In this document: piece after piece, positions 7,969 through 16,641 of the stretch | How the letters are laid out: each line of letters starts with the position of its first letter | Position numbering within the stretch: position 1 is the first letter of the stretch | Source: Selenomonas ruminantium AC2024 | GTDB taxonomy: Bacteria > Bacillota > Negativicutes > Selenomonadales > Selenomonadaceae | Assembly (NCBI RefSeq): GCF_000687995.1 | Contig: NZ_JIAC01000001.1 | Span: 2,170,001 to 2,234,000, forward strand | Reading direction: 5' to 3' | DNA: 64,000 nt | The notes under the pieces: model-generated | Told to the model about the DNA's origin: nothing | Databases searched by the model: none | What the model saw: only the letters and a program-made list of their open reading frames with translations | Program-made: the position numbers and the translations under genes

Positions 7969-8047
7969 AGGTGCCAAGGTTTTCCCCTTGACATAGGCTA
8001 TTATAGCGAAGCTGCTATAGCCTGTCAAGTGTTTTTCCTTGGCACCT
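7969..8047. repeat. 79-bp imperfect palindrome enclosing the ylxM promoter
   Basis: The outer arms AGGTGCCAAGG (7969-7979 / 8037-8047) are perfect. The inner arms CTTGACA...GGCTAT and its complement (about 7988-8002 / 8013-8029) are nearly perfect. Together they could form a cruciform or, in RNA, a long hairpin. It also follows the stop of the upstream gene (8058) and could act as its terminator. Confidence 0.8.
8000..8028 (-). promoter_or_regulatory. perfect-consensus sigma-70 promoter for ylxM-ffh operon
   Basis: Minus strand: TTGACA (8023-8028), exactly 17 bp, TATAAT (8000-8005). Both hexamers match consensus at all positions. The expected start is near 7993, about 50 bases before ylxM. 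The promoter lies inside a 79-bp imperfect palindrome. Confidence 0.9.
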
Positions 8048-8057
8048 TGAAAAAATA

Positions 8058-9170
8058 TCAGATTTTCACGTATTCTGAGCCCATTTCCACAATCTTTTGG
8101 CCAGCAGCCTCTAAAGCCGCCGCCAAATCATGGGCAGTTCCGTTGAACTCCAGGTCCACGGTCGTATTGCCGAAGGAAGTGGCACGCACATAGGCGTGGT
8201 TGACGCCGGGAATGTTCTCCAGATAGTTGGTAATATCGGCAATGTTGCCCCATTTGTTCTGCGTGATGACCAAAGTGATATGCTGGCTGGGATTGGCCGC
8301 CTTGTTGAGTGCTGCCTCCCCTATGGCCTTGGCAATACCGGCCGATGCCGCATTGATGGCCTCATTTTCCGCATTATTGCTGCGCCGTTCCGACTTGCCA
8401 CGGAAATTGCCAGCGTAGATGACTTCACCGGTGTTGGCATTTACCATGCGCACGGCGATGGAAGCCGCAGCTTTCTTTAAGTTAGCCATACCGGGCATAG
8501 GAACGTAATCGGCCATGCTGTTGACGGCTAAATCCACCTGCGCAGTCACCAGGTAATCCACCGGTGACTGGATGTTGAGGCTTTGCCAGAGCTTCCTGTC
8601 CTGGGAGTATTGCGCCGCCAAAAGCTGGCGCCGCTTAGCAGTACTTATCTGGCCCATGTCCACCACCCGGCTGAAACCTTGACTTGTCAAGCCGTTGATT
8701 ACATTGTTTTCCACCGCAGGATAGGCCCGCCCCTGCCGGTCCATGGCCAGCACGCCGATACGCGGGTCCTGCATGTTCATGCCGATAACAGCTTTTTTCT
8801 GGGCCAATGTGCCAAGAGCCGCCGTCAGTTTCTGCTCCTGCACATCCACCTGCACCTTGGCGGAATGGATGCCGTTGACGACATTATGTTCCAACACCTT
8901 GTAGCTTCTGATATAGCCATCGGCCTGGGTATAGACCCGGTCATTAATGAGCTTGTAGTTCTGCACATAACTGCGGCTGTCCACCATGACGCCAATCTGC
9001 TGCTCAATAGCCTGCCGCAGGGCGGCTTTAATCGCCCCCCGCTCCGAACTGCCCTGACCGGTCACTGTCACCATAGCAGCCCAGGTCACGCTGGCAAAAG
9101 CCCACCAACAGACCATCGCCAACAGGCATATTTTCAAGCCATGCTTCTTCTGCACTTTCGTCACCTTCAT
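8058..9170 (-). CDS. secreted FlgT/LPP20-like protein of unknown role
   Basis: 370 residues with a Sec signal peptide (basic start, hydrophobic core, ending near TWA at residue 31). The mature start MVTVTGQGSSERGAIKAALRQAIEQQIG resembles the N-terminal domain of FlgT and related lipoprotein-20 proteins, which are found at the flagellar base or outer membrane. The middle part (IGVLAMDRQGRAYPAVENNVINGL) resembles the periplasmic CsgG/LpoB/FlgT-middle type. The C-terminal part has alternating beta/alpha segments. A periplasmic role in the envelope or flagellum is an inference. It overlaps the upstream AsmA-like gene by 4 bases, so they are co-transcribed. A TTGACTTGTCAA repeat lies inside at 8679-8690. 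Confidence 0.75.
   Translation of the reverse strand: MKVTKVQKKHGLKICLLAMVCWWAFASVTWAAMVTVTGQGSSERGAIKAALRQAIEQQIGVMVDSRSYVQNYKLINDRVYTQADGYIRSYKVLEHNVVNGIHSAKVQVDVQEQKLTAALGTLAQKKAVIGMNMQDPRIGVLAMDRQGRAYPAVENNVINGLTSQGFSRVVDMGQISTAKRRQLLAAQYSQDRKLWQSLNIQSPVDYLVTAQVDLAVNSMADYVPMPGMANLKKAAASIAVRMVNANTGEVIYAGNFRGKSERRSNNAENEAINAASAGIAKAIGEAALNKAANPSQHITLVITQNKWGNIADITNYLENIPGVNHAYVRATSFGNTTVDLEFNGTAHDLAAALEAAGQKIVEMGSEYVKI
8679..8690. repeat. TTGACNNGTCAA palindrome, single, inside a gene
   Basis: TTGACTTGTCAA within the FlgT-like coding sequence; member of the dispersed family described in the findings. Confidence 0.8.
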
Positions 9171-10591
9171 TTCCTTCCCTCGTAAACTGCCAGCAATTCA
9201 CCGTTTTTATCCGTAATGTTGATGGGGTTAAAGGTCAGCTTACCCTCCTTCACTTGGAGGTAATCGGTCCGCATGGTGAGACCGGCAAATTCAATGGCCA
9301 CGTCATTAAACTCCAAATCCCGATAACCCTGACGGAATTTACCAGACATACTCTTGAAAGGGATTATCTTAAACCGGCCTTCCCCCGAAGAAAAATGGCC
9401 ATAGGACGAAGTTTCCCGGCCACTCCCCTTAGATGATAGGAACATCTCCAGGTCCACATTACAGGAAAGATGGCTGCCCGGCAAAGCCTTTTGCGCCTGC
9501 AAGTCCGTGCCAATGCCATGAATGCTGTAGTAACGGGTATCCAAATCGTATTCCCCATCAGCCACCAGCTTGCCGCCAAAGACCGAAGCCTCCACATCGT
9601 TAAAGTAGAGCTTCTCCCCATCATAATCGACCCGGCCCCGCACATTTTCAAAATCGAGCGCGGGAATATGCAGATGTTCCATGCGCACATGGCCTTCCCC
9701 GCTGATCTCGTGCAACGGGCCGGTCAGGTGGCTGTCCAGTGTCATCTTGTCGTGAATGTTAATCCCCATTCCAAGCGAGGAGGGGTCAACATCCATGAAA
9801 CTGATGTAAAAATCAGCCAGCGGCAGCTCTGCCCCGTCAAAATCCACCGTGCCCTTGAGTTTGACCCCATTGCCCACCATAGTGCCGCCGAAATGACCGG
9901 TGGAAAGTTCCAGAATCATATCGTCATCGGTGTTGATATCCGCCAGCATATTCACTTTGGACAAAAGATAGTGACGCCGCTTATGGAATACCTCAAGACG
10001 GCAGTCCTCGAATTTCAGCTTCATGCGGATTTTCTTTCCTTCCCGCTCGAAGTTGTGCCATTGCTTAGCCATGCGCTCGGCATGTTTCTTGCGGCGGTAT
10101 TCACCGATTTGTTTGCGCTCTTCCTCGCTTTTGCCCGCCAGGCTGACTTTTGCCCGCCAGTCTGTATCCTCTTCCTTGACCTGTTGCATATCCGGGGAAC
10201 TGCGCACAAAGTCTACCCGCATGTCATCGGACAGACGCACCGCCACGGCAGCATTCCGAATGGTCAATTCCTGCATGGTCGTGGATTTGATATTGCCGGT
10301 GATAACATCCCAGGGGCGCACCTCAAAGGAGCCTTCCGGCACATAGAGGATCAGACGGCCCTCGGGGTCATGCCATTGAAGCTGGCTGAATTCCACATGC
10401 CCGTTAATATGCGCCACAATTTTTTCCGCCCTGATTTCCCCTTTGAGCATGTCCTGATCCATCATGGCCTGATTAAAAATGGCTGCGGCCCCCCGGCTAA
10501 AAACTTCCAGCACAAGAACAGCGGCAACAGCAATCACTGCCGCCGTTATGAGCAGTAGTTTTTTCCAGTGGGTACGCAGCCATTTCATCAT
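9167..10591 (-). CDS. AsmA-like envelope protein
   Basis: 474 residues with a single N-terminal membrane helix (about 12-31) followed by a long periplasmic part rich in short beta strands. The pattern (repeated D-x-x-G-x-L, ISGEGHVRMEHLHIPALDFENVRGRVDYDGEKLYF) fits the AsmA/YhdP/TamB group. Those proteins form hydrophobic grooves that carry phospholipid between inner and outer membranes in diderm bacteria. Residues 100-200 are more charged and may be an insertion. The ATG ending at 10591 (followed directly by a second ATG) lies after GAGGAGAT. It overlaps the downstream secreted protein by 4 bases. Confidence 0.75.
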   Translation of the reverse strand: MMKWLRTHWKKLLLITAAVIAVAAVLVLEVFSRGAAAIFNQAMMDQDMLKGEIRAEKIVAHINGHVEFSQLQWHDPEGRLILYVPEGSFEVRPWDVITGNIKSTTMQELTIRNAAVAVRLSDDMRVDFVRSSPDMQQVKEEDTDWRAKVSLAGKSEEERKQIGEYRRKKHAERMAKQWHNFEREGKKIRMKLKFEDCRLEVFHKRRHYLLSKVNMLADINTDDDMILELSTGHFGGTMVGNGVKLKGTVDFDGAELPLADFYISFMDVDPSSLGMGINIHDKMTLDSHLTGPLHEISGEGHVRMEHLHIPALDFENVRGRVDYDGEKLYFNDVEASVFGGKLVADGEYDLDTRYYSIHGIGTDLQAQKALPGSHLSCNVDLEMFLSSKGSGRETSSYGHFSSGEGRFKIIPFKSMSGKFRQGYRDLEFNDVAIEFAGLTMRTDYLQVKEGKLTFNPINITDKNGELLAVYEGRK

Positions 10592-10605
10592 GACATCTCC
10601 TCTAA

Positions 10606-11982
10606 CTATTCATTTTGATAATTCATCAGCATCCGGTCCGCCAGACCTTTTACCTGGGGCCAGGCAAGATTGATACGCTCAGCCATGAGTCTCTTGCCGT
10701 TGGCATCAGGATGCAGACCATCCAGCGCATATTTTACCGGCAGTTTATTATCGGGGCAGACAAAGGCGGCCGCCGTATCGATATAAACCTGCGTACGGAT
10801 AAAATTATTCACCGTAAGGAAGCGGCTGGCATAATCGGGAGCCGTGCCCTCTTGGAAAATATGCTCAATGCTGTCAGGATTAATCATCGGCAGGGTCAGC
10901 AGAATGGGCGCAATGCCGTTTTCCAGACACTTGCGCTGGATTTCCTTGAGGCAGTCGATGACCACCTGTGGGTCCTCCCCAGCCCGCAGACTGTTGCTGC
11001 CGGTCATAATCAGCAGATAATGCGGCTTAAAAGGCAGTACATCCGCATCAAAGCGGTCGCGGGTCATCTGCGCCGTATCGCCGCTCTGGGAAAGATTGAT
11101 GGCTGGGAAATCCAGATAGCTCAGATAGCTGAATTCAAAATCTGCCGGGCCAAAGGAAAAATGACCACCGCCATGACTGATGCTGTCCCCGAGCACGCCC
11201 ACTTCCCAGTTGTCCAAGGGCGATACCCTGTAATACTGTGGTTCTGACCAGGTGCCCATGACATTTCCGTCCTGGTCAAAGGACAGAACACGCCAGAAGA
11301 AACCATTGGGCAACGGGCGCGGCGAAGTATCGTAAAGCTCCGACATATCTGCAAATAAGGTCGCAAAGGGCTGGGCACTTTTATTGACCGCCGGATTATC
11401 GTGATACAGCGCGACTTCATAACGCTTGGCGCCTGCCTGCTGTACCCAGTGATAGACCGGATAGAGGAGCGCTCTGCCCCTTTCCCCATTGTATTCCGTC
11501 ACCGGCACGGGCGCATTCATCGGCGCGATATCCGGACTTGTCCAAAGTTCTCGGGGCGGAGAAAAGGGCGTCAGCGCATTGCCGTCAAAATCCATGGAAC
11601 GCACCCGCCAATAGAGGGGACGTTTGCCGAGCAAATCGGCGGCAAACTCCTTTAGGGGCGGATTGTAGCGGTTCTGATACACCCGCCGGGAACGATGAAT
11701 GGCCGACGTGGACTCACATTTTTCATCGAGGAAGAACGGCACCGAGGAAAAAAATTCCACCTCGTAGAACACCGCGTTCTCATCCTTCTCCCACTCCAAC
11801 ACCGGGGAATAAGACACAGGATTTTGCTTGCTTGTCACCGTATAGTAACCATCATCCATCGCTGCAGTCTTTGCCTTGTTTTGCATCTGATAAAAGAGGA
11901 TGCCTCCCATGGCACCGCCCACAATGCAGACGGTCAGACCAATAATCATTAAATACGTGCGCCTTTGACGCCACCAGGTCAT
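10606..11982 (-). CDS. membrane-anchored SGNH/GDSL hydrolase
   Basis: 458 residues: an N-terminal membrane helix (about 10-31), two fibronectin-like beta domains (about 55-150 and 160-255), then an SGNH esterase domain. Catalytic blocks are visible: GDSISHGGG (Ser, block I, about 265), GSNSLRAG (Asn, block III, about 336) and DGLHPDANG (Asp/His, block V, about 430). Such enzymes remove acyl groups from glycans, peptidoglycan or lipids outside the membrane; the substrate here cannot be told. The start overlaps the cca stop by 4 bases, placing it in the thrB-cca-SGNH-AsmA run. Confidence 0.87.
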   Translation of the reverse strand: MTWWRQRRTYLMIIGLTVCIVGGAMGGILFYQMQNKAKTAAMDDGYYTVTSKQNPVSYSPVLEWEKDENAVFYEVEFFSSVPFFLDEKCESTSAIHRSRRVYQNRYNPPLKEFAADLLGKRPLYWRVRSMDFDGNALTPFSPPRELWTSPDIAPMNAPVPVTEYNGERGRALLYPVYHWVQQAGAKRYEVALYHDNPAVNKSAQPFATLFADMSELYDTSPRPLPNGFFWRVLSFDQDGNVMGTWSEPQYYRVSPLDNWEVGVLGDSISHGGGHFSFGPADFEFSYLSYLDFPAINLSQSGDTAQMTRDRFDADVLPFKPHYLLIMTGSNSLRAGEDPQVVIDCLKEIQRKCLENGIAPILLTLPMINPDSIEHIFQEGTAPDYASRFLTVNNFIRTQVYIDTAAAFVCPDNKLPVKYALDGLHPDANGKRLMAERINLAWPQVKGLADRMLMNYQNE

Positions 11983-13226
11983 AACTTCGTTTCTCCTTGT
12001 TTGTGATACTTATAATTTTGATAGGCTTTCACCTGTTGGTTCCGAACCCAATCGCCAATCGCAGCGCCTCTTAAAGATTTCGGCGCCTGACTGCCATTTA
12101 CCTGCTGCATGCAGGCAATAATCGCAGGTGCTTCTTCGAGATAGGGCGGCAGACTGTGATGGTCCGCTCGGATGACAGCCTGAAAGTCCGCGATTTCCAT
12201 AGGGGAAGCCGCCACCTTCAGCAAAAGTTCCGCAATTTTTCCTGCCTTATTGAGACGGGCCGCCCGCATGTGCTGGCTGATAACGAAAAGTCCCGCCTGC
12301 AGCCATTTCTTGGGCAGAGTCATACGCGCATTCCAGCGCTTCAGTACATCCTGTCCCCGCACTTCATGGTCGTAGTGATGCGGCAGCATTTCTGCAGGCG
12401 TCTCGCCCTTGCCTAAATCATGCACCAGGCCACAGAACCTTGCCAGCAGGGAATCCGTCTCCGCTGCCACCATATCCACCACGAGCATCGTATGGGCAAA
12501 GGCATCCCCTTCGGGATGAAAGGCTTCCGGCTGGGTCTTGCCGATAAGCGCCGCCAGTTCTGGGAAGGTCACAGCCAGCAGCCCTGTTTCCTGCAAGGCA
12601 CGAAAAAACAGCGAGGGCTTTTCCGTCAGCAAGGCCCGCTTTAGTTCCTGCAGAAGCCGTTCCGCTGGTTCCCCTGCCAGTTCCTCCCGGCAGGCTGCCA
12701 TAGCTTCCTTCGTCTCCTCCGCCAGCGTGAAATGAAACTCCGCCGCCTGACGGGCAGCTCTAAGCGCCCGCACCGGGTCTTCGGCAAAATGATGCGATAC
12801 CGGGCGGATTATGCCCTGCTTCACATCCTCGCGTCCCCCATAAAAGTCAAAAATCTCGCCTGAGGGCAGTTCCATCGCCATGCTGTTGATGGTGGTATCC
12901 CGGCGGTATAAATCTTCTTCCAGTGTCACATTGCGGCCATACTCGACGGCAAAACCGCGATAGCCTGCTCCCTGCTTTTCTTCCTTGCGAGCAAAGGCCA
13001 CCTCGGCATGGCAGCCATCAATATCCACGAGATACACAGGGAACGCCTTCCCCACGCGCGGGGCATGCGGAAATACCTGTTGAAATGTCTCCTCATCAAT
13101 GCCCGCCGCCATATAATCCTTGTCATGGGCAGGCACCTGACGCAAAAAATCCCGCACCCAGCCGCCCACGATAAAAACGCGGGCGCCTGCTGTGCGGATT
13201 TTATTCACAAAATCTTTCTCAGTCAT
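11979..13226 (-). CDS. cca: CCA tRNA nucleotidyltransferase with HD domain
   Basis: 415 residues. It adds or repairs the 3' CCA of tRNA. The nucleotidyltransferase head has GGWVRDFL and the acidic HDKDYM pair, then RRDTTINSMAMELPSGEIFDFYGG and the RALRAARQAAEF segment, all class II CCA-enzyme motifs. An HD-type domain follows (AFAHTMLVVDMV ... VHDLGKGETP), as in bacterial enzymes with added phosphohydrolase activity. One oddity is MAAG after the acidic pair, where most enzymes have a more hydrophobic strand. It starts 12 bases after thrB and overlaps the SGNH gene. Confidence 0.95.
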   Translation of the reverse strand: MTEKDFVNKIRTAGARVFIVGGWVRDFLRQVPAHDKDYMAAGIDEETFQQVFPHAPRVGKAFPVYLVDIDGCHAEVAFARKEEKQGAGYRGFAVEYGRNVTLEEDLYRRDTTINSMAMELPSGEIFDFYGGREDVKQGIIRPVSHHFAEDPVRALRAARQAAEFHFTLAEETKEAMAACREELAGEPAERLLQELKRALLTEKPSLFFRALQETGLLAVTFPELAALIGKTQPEAFHPEGDAFAHTMLVVDMVAAETDSLLARFCGLVHDLGKGETPAEMLPHHYDHEVRGQDVLKRWNARMTLPKKWLQAGLFVISQHMRAARLNKAGKIAELLLKVAASPMEIADFQAVIRADHHSLPPYLEEAPAIIACMQQVNGSQAPKSLRGAAIGDWVRNQQVKAYQNYKYHKQGETKL

Positions 13227-13238
13227 AATTCACTTCAA

Positions 13239-14171
13239 TTATCTATCGTTCAAAATATGTGCTCCGCGGGTATCGAGCTCCAGACTCAGGATATTCGCCT
13301 TTACCCCATGACGGGCAAAAGCCTCCTGCATAGCCTGTCCTACCGCATCTTCCACATGACGACGCTGGAGGCAATAGGCAATGAGGCAGGGACCGGCACC
13401 GCTGAGGCTGGCGCCTAAGGCACCGGCTTTTTTCGCGGCGCTGAACACATCGTACATGCCGGGAATCAGTTTGGCCCGATAGGGCTGATGCAGGGCATCT
13501 TCAAAGACATTGCGAAGGAACTTCTCATTGCCCTTGCAGAGGGCCGCCACCAGCATACCGGCCCGGCCGATATTGTTGATGGCATCCTTCATGGGCACTT
13601 CCTTGGGCAGAACTTCCCGCGCCTTTTTGGTGGATAGAGGGAAATCCGGTACTGCCACCACGAGCTTTAACCGCATCTTGGGAATCAATGTAAAGCATTC
13701 CACATCCCCGCGGGTCACGGTGCTGATGGTAAAACCACCATAGATAGCCGGTGCCACATTGTCGGGATGACCCTCAATGTCCGTGGCAAACTGCAGCAGT
13801 TCCCGGCGGGTAAAGCGGTTGTTTATCAAGGCATTAGCGCCTTTCAGCCCTGCCACAATGGCCGTAGCACTGCTGCCCAGACCGCGGGACAAAGGCACGT
13901 TATTTTCCATATGGATAATGGCGCCCTTATAGGTATCTGCAAGGCCTGCTTTTTTGAGCAGGTACTGCACCGACTGCCAAACGATATTGCGGTCATCACA
14001 GGGAATATTCCCTGCTCCGGCACCGTTAATGGTAATCCTGCAGCCAGGAGCTTCTGTTAATTGTAACTGCAAGTCATTGTAGACCGTACAAGCCAGCCCA
14101 ATGGAATCAAATCCCGGCCCGCAGTTGGCACTTGTTCCCGGGACTCTTACCCAGATGCTGCGACTATCCAC
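13239..14171 (-). CDS. thrB: homoserine kinase
   Basis: 310 residues from a GTG ending at 14171. It phosphorylates homoserine on the way to threonine (GHMP kinase family). The ATP loop VPLSRGLGSSATAIVAG and the opening VRVPGTSANCGPGFDSIGLA are diagnostic; GALGASLSGAGPCLIAY is the C-terminal GHMP motif. GTG was chosen because GGGGG lies 8 bases upstream and the hom stop is at 14176, five bases away; a longer version would extend into hom. Co-transcribed with hom and the ACT-domain gene. Confidence 0.95.
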   Translation of the reverse strand: MDSRSIWVRVPGTSANCGPGFDSIGLACTVYNDLQLQLTEAPGCRITINGAGAGNIPCDDRNIVWQSVQYLLKKAGLADTYKGAIIHMENNVPLSRGLGSSATAIVAGLKGANALINNRFTRRELLQFATDIEGHPDNVAPAIYGGFTISTVTRGDVECFTLIPKMRLKLVVAVPDFPLSTKKAREVLPKEVPMKDAINNIGRAGMLVAALCKGNEKFLRNVFEDALHQPYRAKLIPGMYDVFSAAKKAGALGASLSGAGPCLIAYCLQRRHVEDAVGQAMQEAFARHGVKANILSLELDTRGAHILNDR

Positions 14172-14175
14172 TGAC

Positions 14176-15474
14176 TTACCCCCGTTCCTGCTCAACACGA
14201 ATGACACTGCGAATTTCATCTACCACAGGCAAAGCCTTTAAGGCTGCCAGCGCAGCTTCAATCTGGGCATGCTCCACGCGATGGGAAATCGCCACGATTT
14301 CGGCATGGTCCACGATATTGCGGTGGGTCTGGATAACGGATTCCAAACTTACACCGGCATTGCCGAAGGCCGTAGCCACATAGCCCAATACGCCCGGCTT
14401 ATCGTCCACGAGCAAGCGCACATAATACGAAGACTTTGTCTTCTCCAGCGGGCAGATGGGCTTTTCTTCATAGCAGGTGCAGCGTACCCGACCAAAGTTA
14501 TCATGCAGGATATCGCGGGAAACTTCAATCACATCCGCGACAACTGCGGATGCCGTCGGCAGGGAACCGGCGCCCTGACCATAGAACATGGCATCACCGA
14601 TGGCATTGCCCTTGACGAAGATGGCATTGAACACGCCGTTAACTGCAGCCAGCGGATGTTCCTTGGGCAGGAATACCGGATGTACCCGTACATCCACACC
14701 ATTTTCCTGGGTTTCCTTGCCCACGGCAAGCAGCTTAATCACATAGCCAAGGTTCTTGGCATATTCGATATCGTCCGGGGTGATTTTCGTAATGCCTTCC
14801 ACGGACACATCTTTAAGTTCCACGCGGGTATTAAAGGCCAGCGATGCGAGAATTGCCGCCTTGCGGGCCGCATCAAGACCATCTACGTCCGCAGATGGAT
14901 TAGCTTCGGCATAGCCTTTTTCCTGTGCTTCCTTAAGGACACTTTCGTAATCGCTGCCACATTCCGTCATTTTCGTGAGCATATAGTTGGTCGTACCGTT
15001 CACAATGCCCATGATTTCCGTCACCTGATTGGCCGTCAGGCACTGCTTCAAGGGCGTGATAATGGGAATGCCGCCGCCAACACTGGCTTCAAAGAGGAAG
15101 TCCACATCCTTTTCTTCGGCTTTGGCAAACATTTCCTTGCCGAACTGGGCCACGACATCTTTATTGGCGGTCACGACATTCTTGCCTGCTTCCATTGCCC
15201 GGAGCATATAATCCTTGGCCGGATTCAACCCGCCCATCAGCTCGACAACGATTTCGATTTCGTCATCATTTAAGATGTCTTCAATCTTATCCGTGACCTG
15301 ATAGTTCGCCAAAAAGGGGCGCACCTTACTGCAATCGCGCACGAGAACTTTTTTAATCATAAGTTCTGCTCCCACGCGCTCGGTAATCTGCTGCCGATTC
15401 ATCTCCAGCACTTTAACAACGCCGGAGCCGACAGTCCCGGCTCCCAACAAGCCTATCTTAATAACCTTCTGCAT
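14176..15474 (-). CDS. hom: homoserine dehydrogenase with C-terminal ACT domain
   Basis: 432 residues. It reduces aspartate semialdehyde to homoserine. The NAD(P) site is IGLLGAGTVGSGVVK at the N-terminus; the catalytic core shows GGGIPIITPLKQCL and NGTTNYMLTKM. The last 85 residues form an ACT domain (YYVRLLVDDKPGVLGYVATAFGNAGVSLESV), the usual place for threonine feedback. The ATG ending at 15474 follows AGGGGTG; a GTG three codons earlier is less likely. It sits between the ACT/UPF0735 gene and thrB. Confidence 0.97.
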   Translation of the reverse strand: MQKVIKIGLLGAGTVGSGVVKVLEMNRQQITERVGAELMIKKVLVRDCSKVRPFLANYQVTDKIEDILNDDEIEIVVELMGGLNPAKDYMLRAMEAGKNVVTANKDVVAQFGKEMFAKAEEKDVDFLFEASVGGGIPIITPLKQCLTANQVTEIMGIVNGTTNYMLTKMTECGSDYESVLKEAQEKGYAEANPSADVDGLDAARKAAILASLAFNTRVELKDVSVEGITKITPDDIEYAKNLGYVIKLLAVGKETQENGVDVRVHPVFLPKEHPLAAVNGVFNAIFVKGNAIGDAMFYGQGAGSLPTASAVVADVIEVSRDILHDNFGRVRCTCYEEKPICPLEKTKSSYYVRLLVDDKPGVLGYVATAFGNAGVSLESVIQTHRNIVDHAEIVAISHRVEHAQIEAALAALKALPVVDEIRSVIRVEQERG

Positions 15475-15500
15475 ACGGTACACCCCTTTTTCCTATTCAA

Positions 15501-15947
15501 TTAAGCCTGACCAAGAACTTCCAGACGCTTCACGCCATCCACCATGCGTAGCTTATCGAGCAAAGCTTCGAGGTCTACGCTGAGGTTCATGGTTTCAATG
15601 GAAACGGTGGCATTGGCCACGCCCTGCAGAGGAATGCCCTGATTGATGGTCATAACGCTGCCCGAATCCTGGGAAATCGTATTCAGCACGCTGGAAAGAA
15701 CCCCCTTCTTGTGCTCAAGAAGGAAAGTCAGCGTCACAATCTTGTTCTGGCTGGCTTCATAGAAGGGGAACACATAATCTTTGTATTTGTAGTAGGCACT
15801 GCGGGAGAGTTCCATCTTCTCCACAGCCTCATTGATGGTGCGGGCATCGCCGCGCTTGAGCATTTCTTTTACTTTGATGGTTTTCTTGATAGCTTCCGGA
15901 AGAATTTCTTCACGGACGAGGAAAAATCCGCTTTTCTGTTCGTTCAT
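15501..15947 (-). CDS. ACT-domain regulatory protein, UPF0735 family
   Basis: 148 residues: an N-terminal helical, HTH-like part (DARTINEAVEKMELSRSAYYKYKDYVFPF) and a C-terminal ACT domain (VTLTFLLEHKKGVLSSVLNTISQDSGSV). Members of this family (sometimes called PheB) are encoded beside hom-thrB in Firmicutes and are thought to sense amino acids. Here it is the first gene of the operon, with a good promoter about 45 bases upstream, so a regulatory role on threonine synthesis is a fair inference. The AGGCG ribosome site precedes the ATG ending at 15947. Confidence 0.9.
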   Translation of the reverse strand: MNEQKSGFFLVREEILPEAIKKTIKVKEMLKRGDARTINEAVEKMELSRSAYYKYKDYVFPFYEASQNKIVTLTFLLEHKKGVLSSVLNTISQDSGSVMTINQGIPLQGVANATVSIETMNLSVDLEALLDKLRMVDGVKRLEVLGQA

Positions 15948-15988
15948 GTATTACGCCTCCAATGGATGATTTTCTACTGACAAAAGAT

Positions 15989-16017
15989 AGTATACCATAC
16001 TTTGTATACATTGTCAC
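15989..16017 (-). promoter_or_regulatory. promoter of the ACT-hom-thrB-cca operon
   Basis: Minus strand: GTGACA (16012-16017), 17 bp, TATACT (15989-15994). The spacer and -10 contain GTATAC twice, 8 bases apart, a possible operator. Confidence 0.75.
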
Positions 16018-16044
16018 TCTTAAATTTTACAAATGTCCACAGAG

Positions 16045-16641
16045 TCAGCGCTTTGCCGCCTGAATTTTACTTTCCGTGCCCTTCAGCAGACGGCCAATGT
16101 TACTGTGATGGCGGACAATGATAAAGGCTGCCGCCAGCAGGCCAAAGAGAATAAAGGGCAGTTCATAGTTCATGAGCCAGGCCAGTAGGGGTACGCAGGC
16201 CGCCGCCACAATGGAACCCAAGGAAACATAGCCCGTCACCTTTACAATGGCCAGCCAGATGAGGAACACGATTAAGGCCGGCAGGGGCATCAGCATTACC
16301 ATGACACCAAGGCCCGTGGCCACCCCCTTGCCCCCCTTGAACTTCAGAAACAGGGAGCAGGAATGGCCCACAATGGCCAGAATGCCGCAGACAATCATAA
16401 AGACAGGCGTGCCTACAAGCAGAGCGCCAAGGTAAACGCTCAGTGCACCCTTGGCAAAGTCCAGCAGGAAGATGGACGTTCCTGCGGCCTTGCCCAAAGT
16501 ACGCCAGGCATTGGTGGCCCCAATATTATGACTGCCATGCTCTCGCAGGTCCGTATGCCAGATGGCTTTGCCCAGCCACAGACCGTTGGGAATGGAACCT
16601 AAGATATAGGAAAGAACACCAGCTAACAGCATCGAGCTCAT
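16045..16641 (-). CDS. plsY: glycerol-3-phosphate acyltransferase PlsY
   Basis: 198 residues with about five membrane helices. PlsY transfers the acyl group from acyl phosphate to glycerol-3-phosphate, the first step of phospholipid synthesis. Diagnostic motifs: GSIPNGLWLGK, SHNIGATNAWRTLGK and KFKGGKGVATGLG. Its ATG (ending at 16641) overlaps the TGA of der, so the two are coupled. A TTG one codon earlier is not needed. It ends 28 bases before the hom-operon promoter. Confidence 0.96.
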   Translation of the reverse strand: MSSMLLAGVLSYILGSIPNGLWLGKAIWHTDLREHGSHNIGATNAWRTLGKAAGTSIFLLDFAKGALSVYLGALLVGTPVFMIVCGILAIVGHSCSLFLKFKGGKGVATGLGVMVMLMPLPALIVFLIWLAIVKVTGYVSLGSIVAAACVPLLAWLMNYELPFILFGLLAAAFIIVRHHSNIGRLLKGTESKIQAAKR

